NCBI GenBank assembly: GCA_040081555.1
Contig: JBEBGG010000128.1
Span: forward strand, 1-10,020
Length of the DNA: 10,020 nucleotides
Source of the DNA: CADEEX01 sp040081555
GTDB taxonomy: Bacteria; Acidobacteriota; Vicinamibacteria; Vicinamibacterales; CAVVIG01
Reading direction: 5' to 3'
In this document: in pieces, positions 1 to 5,774 of the stretch
Numbering within the stretch: the first letter of the stretch is position 1
Layout of the letters: each line of letters starts with the position of its first letter
Made by a program: the position numbers and the translations under genes
Notes under the pieces: model-generated
Database searches by the model: none
Told to the model about the DNA's origin: nothing
The model's input: the letters and a program-made list of their open reading frames with translations, nothing else

Positions 1-601
1 TCCGGGCGGTCCGACGCGCGCGACCCTGCCGCATCCGGAGATCTTCGAGGCCCTCGCCCCGGGCCAGGAACTGTTGATCGACGATGGCCGCGTGCGCCGG
101 ATCGGACACGTCAATCACCCGCAAGCCGGCCTGCAGGCCGGCCTGCTGATCATCCTCGACCACAACCACCATCTGCCCGCTGACGTCGACGCCCTGGGCC
201 ACTCCCGGCGTGGCGACGGTGCGCAGCAGTACGGGCACGGACGGGTCCGACACGTCGATGATCTGAACGCCCGCGGAGCCGTCGGCGACAAACGCCAGGT
301 TCCCCGAGACAATGACGTCGAGCGCGGTCCCCGGTGTGTCGTGTGAACCGACGAGCCGCGGAGTCGCCGGGTCGCTGACATCGATGATCTGCAGGCCGGA
401 CTCCCCATCGGCCACATACGCCAGGTTCCCGACCACGCGCACGTCGTGCGCATCGCCGGGCAGGGCGAGCGAGCCGACGATGGACGGCGAAGCCGGATTG
501 GCCGCATCGACGACCACGAGGCCGGCGAGACCGGCGGCCACGTAGACCATGTGGCCGTTGGCGTCGACGTTCCGGGCCAGGCCGGGGATCACTACGGATC
601 C
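1..601 (-). repeat. LVIVD beta-propeller repeats, period 42 residues
   Basis: Four consecutive units match the LVIVD family: VYVAAGLAGLVVVDAANP, AYVADGESGLQIIDVSDP, AFVADGSAGVQIIDVSDP and a fourth ending AGLRVIDVSDP. The first three are exactly 42 residues (126 bp) apart. The fourth carries about six extra residues including a duplicated QAGL. These units form the blades of a beta-propeller. Further units probably follow beyond the left edge, since a closed propeller needs more blades than four. Confidence 0.88.
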
Positions 602-1843
602 TCGGGCGGTCGGCGAGAACGATCGCACCGTCCCGGCGGCTATCCCGCTGAACCCGGCCACGGTCGCAGTGACTGTGCACACGCCGGCATCGCCAGCGAA
701 GACCTGGCCGGCGACAGGGCCGAAGTTACACGTCGCGAGATCGCTCGAACTGTAGTTGACGCCGCGCGTCGTGAGGTCGATCGTGCGATCGTCGAGCAGC
801 GTGCCGGTCACGGTCAGCTGTTTGGACGCCGAGCCAATGATCGTGTTGTAGCTGAGGAGGAACTGGGCCGGCGTCACGCGAACGGAGGCAAGCGCCTGAC
901 CCAGGTTGACGCTCAGCGGGTCCAGCGGGTCCGAGCCAGTGCGCACTTCGAGACCGTCGCTGACCTTGTCGCCATCGGTATCCCACAACAGAGGGTCGGC
1001 GCCTCGGGCCACCTCCTCGCCATCGAGCAGGTCGTCCGAATCGGTATCGGCCTGGCGGATGCTGGTGCCTCGCTGGTATTCATGAAGATTCGCCAGACCG
1101 TCGCGATCGAAGTCCTCCTGCGCATCGACGGCGTTGCGCGGATCGAGACCGAGGCTCAATTCGGCATCGTCGGGGATGCCGTCGAGATCTGAATCGGATC
1201 CGGCCGGGGACACGAGGATCGAGGTCATCCCTGACGCGCCTTCGTTGGTGGCCTGGACCAGGACCGTCCCCGCTTGAACGGCTTGCAGCAGGCCGTCCGC
1301 GGTGAGGGTCGCAATCGCCACATTGCTGATCGTGTATTGGGTGCCGCTGCTGGCCGTCGTCACGTTCTTGGTCGTGCCATCCGAGTAGTGCGCCGTTACC
1401 GTCAACTGCTCAAGCGCGCCAATCGTCGTGAGGGTGTGCGCTGGAGCGGTCACCGTCAGGGCCGTCGGGATTGGCGTCATCTTGCCGAAGTCCACCGGCG
1501 GTACGTTGACTGAGCCGTCGGCGGGCACGAGAAACGGTTCGGACTCCGCCGACACGGTCAGCCCGTTGACGACGCAGGTGACGCGCGCGCGCACATAACC
1601 GAAGTTGGCCGGCACGTTGGGCAGCACCCAGGAGCCATCCGGATTGACTCGCACGTTGCGGTTGAGAATGCTGACCGTGCAGTTCTGATCCAGTTGCGGT
1701 GGTTGCTGCGCCCTGGCGTCGCCAGCGGCGACAAGCGACAGGAGGGCAATCGCGCCGGCGGCGGCGAGATGCCGGCACGAGGTGGCCAGGCTCGAGGCCA
1801 GGCCCAGCGAGCGGGATCTACGGCTTGACGGGTTGATTTGCAC
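1..1843 (-). CDS. Secreted Ig / thrombospondin type 3 / LVIVD-repeat protein (3' end outside window)
   Basis: The frame is open from GTG 1843 to base 1 (614 codons) with no stop. There is no in-frame ATG until residue ~119, well inside the first domain, so I use the GTG, which gives a plausible signal peptide: an Arg-rich start, a hydrophobic stretch AAAGAIALLSLVAA and cleavage after DARA near residue 45. Domains: an N-terminal beta domain with two Cys and NPDGSWVLPNVPANFG (about 51-120); a Big_2-like Ig domain (about 127-213, ending VLVQATNEGASG); a thrombospondin type 3-like calcium-binding segment (217-312: DSDLDGIPDD, DFDRDGLAN, DTDSDDLLDGEE, DTDGDKVSDG); a second Big-like domain (about 317-407); and LVIVD repeats (about 415 on). 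Such proteins are usually secreted or surface-attached; no enzyme motif is visible. The last ~18 residues before the edge are Arg-rich and do not resemble a repeat unit, so an indel there cannot be excluded. The start overlaps the DsbA-like gene by 26 bases. Confidence 0.87.
   Translation of the reverse strand, partial: MQINPSSRRSRSLGLASSLATSCRHLAAAGAIALLSLVAAGDARAQQPPQLDQNCTVSILNRNVRVNPDGSWVLPNVPANFGYVRARVTCVVNGLTVSAESEPFLVPADGSVNVPPVDFGKMTPIPTALTVTAPAHTLTTIGALEQLTVTAHYSDGTTKNVTTASSGTQYTISNVAIATLTADGLLQAVQAGTVLVQATNEGASGMTSILVSPAGSDSDLDGIPDDAELSLGLDPRNAVDAQEDFDRDGLANLHEYQRGTSIRQADTDSDDLLDGEEVARGADPLLWDTDGDKVSDGLEVRTGSDPLDPLSVNLGQALASVRVTPAQFLLSYNTIIGSASKQLTVTGTLLDDRTIDLTTRGVNYSSSDLATCNFGPVAGQVFAGDAGVCTVTATVAGFSGIAAGTVRSFSPTARGSVVIPGLARNVDANGHMVYVAAGLAGLVVVDAANPASPSIVGSLALPGDAHDVRVVGNLAYVADGESGLQIIDVSDPATPRLVGSHDTPGTALDVIVSGNLAFVADGSAGVQIIDVSDPSVPVLLRTVATPGVAQGVDVSGQMVVVVEDDQQAGLQAGLRVIDVSDPAHAAIVDQQFLARGEGLEDLRMRQGRARRTAR
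125..142. repeat. 18-base perfect palindrome inside the LVIVD coding region
   Basis: The 18 bases read the same on both strands. On the coding strand they fall in the codons for the duplicated AGLQAGL stretch of the fourth LVIVD unit, so the palindrome is probably a by-product of a small in-frame duplication in GC-rich codons, not a binding site. Confidence 0.5.
908..1195 (-). repeat. Thrombospondin type 3-like calcium-binding repeats
   Basis: The region encodes about 96 residues with regularly spaced Asp-rich loops (DxDxDG, with a following Glu) and the GxDP spacer typical of bacterial thrombospondin type 3 repeats: GLDP, GADP and GSDP follow successive loops. The predicted role is rigid, Ca2+-dependent linkage between the two Ig-like domains. 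Confidence 0.85.
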
Positions 1844-2921
1844 GACGGGCCGCCAGTTCTTCTTCGATGTAGGTTATGAGTGTGTCGAGACTCGGCACGC
1901 CGTCGATCCGCTTGTCGTTGACGAGGATCACGGGACTGCCGCGGATGCCGCGCGCGCGGCCGGCCTGCAGGTCAGCGTCGACGCGCGCCGCGTAGCGATG
2001 CTGGTGAAGGGCCTCGGCAAACGCGGTCTCATCCAACCCGAGCTTCCCGGCGAGCGCGATCAAGTCCTGTTCGTGCAGCGACTCCTGGTGCTCAAGCACG
2101 TAGAACGCGAAGTCCCAGAACTTCCCGTCGCGCGCCGCGGTCATCGCCGCTTCGTGCGCGAGTGCCGCTTGCGGGTGAAAGGCCAGCGGGAAGTTCCTGA
2201 ATTGCACGCGCACATCCTCTGGATAACGCCCGAGGATCTCCTTCAGCACCGCCGCGGCTGGCCGGCTGACCGGGCTCTGCAGATCCGCGAAGAATTCCAA
2301 CGCAATCGGCGCGTTGGCCGGTCCGAGGCTCAGCCGACCCTCGGCGATCTCGGCGAGCACCCGCGCCCGTCGCTGTTCGCCCACCAGAATCGGCCTGAGC
2401 TGCGCGAGCGACTTGGTGCCGACGTATTCCTTGCCGTTGACGTAGAAGGTCGGCGTCCCGCTGATCCGTAGCTTCTCCCCATCCGCCTGGTCGGCGCGGA
2501 TCAACGCCTTGACCCGATCACTGTCGAGATCCTTCAGGAAGCGCTTCATGTCGAGGCCGATCTTCTTGGCGTAGCCAATGAGATCCTCGCGCTGCGCGTT
2601 CTGACGGTTCGCAAACAGCGCGTCGTGCATCTCCCAGAACTTGCCCTGCGCCGCCGCGGCGGCGGCGGCCTGATGCGCCAACAGGGCCTTGGGATGGATC
2701 ACGAGGGGGTAATGCTTGAACCGCACGGACGTCTTCACGCCGTCCACGCCGTGCTTCTGCACTTCGCGCAGCGGCGCCGCAAAGGCCCCACAAAAGGGGC
2801 ACTGAAAATCAGAATAGACGACGATCTCAACCACCTGCTCGGCAGCCACGGGCGTGACTGGCGGCGGCGCGGAGACCGCAAGCTGGGCGGCCACGAGCAG
2901 GATCAACAAGGCGACATTCAT
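1818..2921 (-). CDS. Secreted tandem DsbA-like thioredoxin protein; second domain lacks the active-site cysteines
   Basis: A 367-residue protein with a signal peptide (MNVALLILLVAAQLAVSA). Two related DsbA/Thioredoxin_4-type domains follow. Domain 1 (about residues 29-180) has the CPFC active site at Cys41-Cys44 and the cis-proline loop GTP at Pro157. Domain 2 (about 200-355) repeats the fold: FADLQSPVSRP replaces FQCPFCGAF, so both redox cysteines are serines (216, 219), while the cis-proline GSP loop (Pro330) remains. The duplication is obvious in paired segments such as HYPLVIHPKALLAH versus NFPLAFHPQAALAH and GKFWEMHD versus GKFWDFAF. Cys41 and Cys44 are the only cysteines in the protein. 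The first domain is expected to oxidise or reduce disulfides outside the cytoplasm; the second may bind substrate or mediate dimer-like packing. It overlaps the cytochrome gene by four bases and the next gene by 26. Whether it acts as an oxidase, an isomerase or a cytochrome-maturation factor cannot be told. Confidence 0.93.
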   Translation of the reverse strand: MNVALLILLVAAQLAVSAPPPVTPVAAEQVVEIVVYSDFQCPFCGAFAAPLREVQKHGVDGVKTSVRFKHYPLVIHPKALLAHQAAAAAAAQGKFWEMHDALFANRQNAQREDLIGYAKKIGLDMKRFLKDLDSDRVKALIRADQADGEKLRISGTPTFYVNGKEYVGTKSLAQLRPILVGEQRRARVLAEIAEGRLSLGPANAPIALEFFADLQSPVSRPAAAVLKEILGRYPEDVRVQFRNFPLAFHPQAALAHEAAMTAARDGKFWDFAFYVLEHQESLHEQDLIALAGKLGLDETAFAEALHQHRYAARVDADLQAGRARGIRGSPVILVNDKRIDGVPSLDTLITYIEEELAARRANQPVKP

Positions 2922-2936
2922 GTGCGAGGTTTCTCC
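2918..2936 (-). promoter_or_regulatory. Ribosome binding site and ATGA overlap for the DsbA-like gene
   Basis: A GGAG Shine-Dalgarno core lies at 2933-2936 (minus strand), 11 bases before the ATG at 2919-2921, inside the 3' end of the cytochrome gene. The ATG overlaps the cytochrome's TGA (2918-2920) by the ATGA arrangement. Translation of the two proteins is therefore probably coupled, although the DsbA-like gene also has a usable site of its own. Confidence 0.75.
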
Positions 2937-4534
2937 GTCGAGTCGGGAGGCCAGGTTCTGGGACGATGCGTCTCGTCGAGGATCCGATCCGTCGTGCCTG
3001 GAGGCAGCACCTGCAGCGTCTTCAGAAATTCAATGACGCCGTCCCGTTCAGGCGCCGGCAATGCTTGGAACGCGCGCCGAGACGCGTTCGCCTCCCCGGC
3101 ATGCGCGAGCACCGATTGGCGCAGTGTCGTGAAGAGACCGTGATGAAAAAAGGGCGGCTCGTTCGCCGCGCCCCACAATCGCTTCGTCAGGAACCGGCAG
3201 TTTCCGGCGGCCAGGTTCTTCGACCACTGCGACTGGTTCTGGTCGAGCGGCTCGGCCGTCCCGGACTCGCAGATGTCGTGGAGCTTGAAATCGGTATAGG
3301 CATCAACCCACACCGTGCCTGACGCATCGGGGTGCAGCCTCGGCGCCGGCAGCAGCGCACTCGTCAGGTCGACCTTCACGTCGCGCGTCTCGCCGGTGCG
3401 AAGATTGCCGGCGGGATTGAACGGGTTCGGCTCCGAGAAGATCCAGCCCTGCTTGTCGAGCGGCAGCTGCGGAATGTGGCACGCGGCGCAGCCGATCCGC
3501 TCAAACGTCCGCTCACCGAGGAGCACCGCCTGCTCGACGTCATGATCGCGAGGAATCACGCGTCCAGGCACTGGCAGCGTCGCCTGCCAGATCGAGACCG
3601 CGGTCACGTCGGCACGGGTGAGCTCGTTGGTGAAGCCATCCCCATCCGGATCGGTGTCGAAACCGAATCGTTCCGTGGACTGAATGCCGTGATGCTGATT
3701 GAACGCGGTGTTGCTGAACTCGCGCAGCGAGACGACGTTGCTGGCCTGGTGCCAGGGACGGATGACGAGCGACGGCGGATTGTGTGAGTCGGTCGACAGC
3801 AGGCTCAACCGACCCAGCCCCTCGACCTTCGTGGTGTCCCAGAGGCCGTTGGCGCCGAGCGTCAGCTGGCCAAAACGGATGCCCTTGGCGACCAGCGCCT
3901 TCGTCTCGCCGATACGCATGCTGACGCGTATCCGCTGAAGCTCCTCGGTCATCTGGCGCGCCAGCATCTCGAGGTATCCGGCGCCGAACATCCCGGTCGT
4001 GGCGCGGAAGTCCGCCGCATCCTGCAGCGTGACGCCCTTGCCGCCTTCGTCTACGGCACCGCGGGTGGGCAGGGTGTCGCTACGGTCGAACGTCGCGAAG
4101 TCGAAGCGCTGGCCGAGCACGAAGACGTTGGTGACGACGTCGCCGCCGCCGCCGGAAATGCCAGACGGCGCGTTGTGGCATCCGGCGCACGAGTTGGCGT
4201 CCGGCGCTGACACGCGATTGAACGCGCGCACGCCCGTCAACGGCTTCGACTGATCGGCCAGCGGCCGGCCAGTCCCTTTGGTCAGCGGCCGCCCGGCACC
4301 TTCCTGCCCGGTCCAGTTCGCGTCAAACAGTAGCCTGCCGTGCGCAAGCAGGTCCTGAAGTCCGGTGGTGAGTTCCTGGCCGTCGGCCAGATGCTTGGCG
4401 ACCGCCACCTCGCGGCCAATCTGAGAACCGCCAGGCACGACGGCGGCCGGCGCCTGTGCGGAGAGCAGGCCGCGCCCACACACCGCGCCACAACTGATGA
4501 GGCCGACGACGCCGACTGCGACACGCCACGTCAT
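2918..4534 (-). CDS. Di-haem cytochrome c, DHOR/DUF1111 family putative peroxidase (COG3488-like)
   Basis: A 538-residue protein starting at ATG 4534; no in-frame start exists in the 40-base gap upstream. The N-terminus (MTWRVAVGVVGLISCGAVC) is an export signal. LISC at residues 12-15 resembles a lipobox, so it may be a lipoprotein; otherwise cleavage after LLSAQA is plausible. Two haem c sites are visible: SCAGCHNAP with Cys116, Cys119 and His120, and GCAACHIPQ with Cys349, Cys352 and His353. Between them lie NPPSLVIRPWHQASNVVSLR and a DPDGDGF segment, and near the C-terminus FHHGLFTTLRQSVLAHAGEA. The latter is the F-x-H-x-G...H-x-GEA pattern of the MauG/cytochrome c peroxidase superfamily. 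The protein is somewhat longer than many family members. It should act in the periplasm as an electron-transfer or peroxidase-like enzyme; the substrate is unknown. Its stop overlaps the start of the thioredoxin-fold gene. Confidence 0.93.
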   Translation of the reverse strand: MTWRVAVGVVGLISCGAVCGRGLLSAQAPAAVVPGGSQIGREVAVAKHLADGQELTTGLQDLLAHGRLLFDANWTGQEGAGRPLTKGTGRPLADQSKPLTGVRAFNRVSAPDANSCAGCHNAPSGISGGGGDVVTNVFVLGQRFDFATFDRSDTLPTRGAVDEGGKGVTLQDAADFRATTGMFGAGYLEMLARQMTEELQRIRVSMRIGETKALVAKGIRFGQLTLGANGLWDTTKVEGLGRLSLLSTDSHNPPSLVIRPWHQASNVVSLREFSNTAFNQHHGIQSTERFGFDTDPDGDGFTNELTRADVTAVSIWQATLPVPGRVIPRDHDVEQAVLLGERTFERIGCAACHIPQLPLDKQGWIFSEPNPFNPAGNLRTGETRDVKVDLTSALLPAPRLHPDASGTVWVDAYTDFKLHDICESGTAEPLDQNQSQWSKNLAAGNCRFLTKRLWGAANEPPFFHHGLFTTLRQSVLAHAGEANASRRAFQALPAPERDGVIEFLKTLQVLPPGTTDRILDETHRPRTWPPDSTEKPRT

Positions 4535-4574
4535 GCCAGCGCCAGGACCTCGGCGTGCGCGGCGAAGTGCGCGG
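4535..4574 (-). other. 40-base gap between the propeller gene and the di-haem cytochrome gene
   Basis: This is the only true non-coding gap in the window. It holds two direct copies of the 8-mer CCGCGCAC (minus strand) four bases apart and a GAGG about 13 bases before the downstream ATG, rather far for an ideal ribosome binding site. No terminator hairpin with a U-run and no convincing -35/-10 pair is visible, so transcription probably continues through. Confidence 0.6.
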
Positions 4575-5774
4575 TCACCGGGCCACCTTCTGCAACCGCA
4601 CTTTCTGACGCACCGGAGTATTTACGGGCGGCACCACGATGTGCGAGTTCGCAAGCACGAATGACCCGCCCGTGGTATCGGTCAGGCCGCTGTAGCCAAG
4701 GTCGACGGTGCCTGGCGCTGCCTCGCCCTGAAACGTCGTCGGCTCGAGGCCTCTTTCATCGACGATGGTGACGTATGACCGGCCATGGTTGCGGCCGCCA
4801 ATGATGAAGCCAGCGCCTGCCGGCGTGATTTTGAACTCGGAGAAATTCGCCGTGGTGGTGTCGAGGATCGGCGCCTCTGACGCCGGCTTGAGATCCGCGG
4901 TCAGAATCTTGAGGCGGATTTCCTGGTTCGTCTTGCTGCTCTGGTCGTAAGCCACGGCGTAACCGCCGGTGCTGGTGCGCGCGATGGCTCCATAGCGGCC
5001 CGGGAACGTGGTCTCAGTCGAAAGCACGCCACGAGCGTCGTACCGGCCCACCCAGACGGTGGACGGTCCGGATCTGGTCGCGTCGTATTGCCCCGAGTTG
5101 CCGACGAGCACGAACCCGCCATCGGACGTGGCGATGCCATCGACGAAGTATTCCATCTTGCCGCGGTCGTCGGTCGTCTCCCATAGGAGGTTGCCCGCGG
5201 CATCCACTTCGATGAGGAGCCCGTCGAACGACTCGTGCCCGATGAGCAGGAACTTGCCACCCGGCGCCGGAACAATCTTGAGCAGCGTCGCGAAGCCGCC
5301 GCCAGGCCGCCCCAATTCTTTCGTCACCGTTTGCTTGCCGTTCCGATCGAGGCGGACGATGGCCGGGCGGCCCGCTTCGAAATCGACCAGGAGGAGGGCC
5401 TGCCCGTTGCCGAGCGCGACGACGTCTCGAACCGAGGCAGAGTTGGTGCCCTTGCTGTTGCGAGTCTTCCTGATCTCCGTTTCACTCACCAGACGCCCCG
5501 CCGCGTCGATGCGCCAGAACAGAAGCCGAATCGGGCTTGCGGCGCTCCGGTCGAGCGCGTCCCGTTCCGAGGCAGCGACGAAGACGTCGCCGTTGTCGGC
5601 GGTCGTGATGGCGCGAAATTCCGTCGAGCGCACATCCGAGCCGTAGGTTTTGTCCCACACGATCTGAAACGGCGATGGCCCCGGCGCCTTGCCCTGCACA
5701 GCCGAAGAGGGCGAGGTCGTCAACGTCACGAGCCCGATCGCCGCACACGCCTTCGTCAGGAAGCCGTGCCTCAT
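4575..5774 (-). CDS. Secreted beta-propeller-like protein of unknown function
   Basis: A 399-residue protein. I chose the ATG at 5774 because it forms an ATGA overlap with the stop of the upstream gene; an in-frame GTG at 5783 is possible but would lengthen the signal peptide's start by only three residues. The N-terminus (MRHGFLTK, then a hydrophobic stretch to about residue 20, then SPSSA) looks like a Sec signal peptide with cleavage near residue 25. The mature part has no cysteine. It consists of six or seven degenerate repeats in which a D/G-rich turn precedes a strand such as GDVFVAA, GKFLLIGHES, GGFVLVGNS and GAGFIIGG, usually followed by a polar strand with Asp-x-x-Gly (for example EVDAAGNLLWET). 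This is typical of beta-propellers of the PQQ-like or delta-60 type. No catalytic motif is visible. There is no good ribosome binding site, so translation probably depends on the upstream gene. It could be a binding or partner protein; function unknown. Confidence 0.88.
   Translation of the reverse strand: MRHGFLTKACAAIGLVTLTTSPSSAVQGKAPGPSPFQIVWDKTYGSDVRSTEFRAITTADNGDVFVAASERDALDRSAASPIRLLFWRIDAAGRLVSETEIRKTRNSKGTNSASVRDVVALGNGQALLLVDFEAGRPAIVRLDRNGKQTVTKELGRPGGGFATLLKIVPAPGGKFLLIGHESFDGLLIEVDAAGNLLWETTDDRGKMEYFVDGIATSDGGFVLVGNSGQYDATRSGPSTVWVGRYDARGVLSTETTFPGRYGAIARTSTGGYAVAYDQSSKTNQEIRLKILTADLKPASEAPILDTTTANFSEFKITPAGAGFIIGGRNHGRSYVTIVDERGLEPTTFQGEAAPGTVDLGYSGLTDTTGGSFVLANSHIVVPPVNTPVRQKVRLQKVAR
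5771..5774 (-). promoter_or_regulatory. ATGA stop/start overlap coupling the phospholipase-like gene to the propeller gene
   Basis: The TGA stop of the upstream gene (5771-5773) shares bases with the ATG start of the next (5772-5774). No purine-rich Shine-Dalgarno sequence is visible in the 25 bases before the ATG, so reinitiation by ribosomes finishing the upstream gene is the likely mode of translation. Confidence 0.8.

Noticed and set aside
150..680. 176-codon minus-strand open frame
   Set aside because: It is a shifted frame of the LVIVD repeats; the LVIVD signatures (IIDVSDP, AYVADG) appear only in the other minus-strand frame.
446..1192. 248-codon open frame on the plus strand
   Set aside because: It is antisense to the thrombospondin type 3 and Ig-like coding region of the LVIVD gene, which has clear domain matches; the plus-strand product resembles nothing known.
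1410..1778. 122-codon minus-strand open frame over the start of the LVIVD gene
   Set aside because: It is out of frame with the GTG-started gene that carries the signal peptide and Ig-like domain; the product is Arg/Ser-rich, typical of a shifted frame.
1782..2471. 229-codon open frame on the plus strand
   Set aside because: It is antisense to the second DsbA-like domain and the end of that gene, with charged low-complexity composition and no domain.
4535..4574. Terminator or internal promoter between the propeller and cytochrome genes
   Set aside because: There is no stable hairpin followed by a U-run and no recognisable -35/-10 spacing; only a short direct repeat is present.
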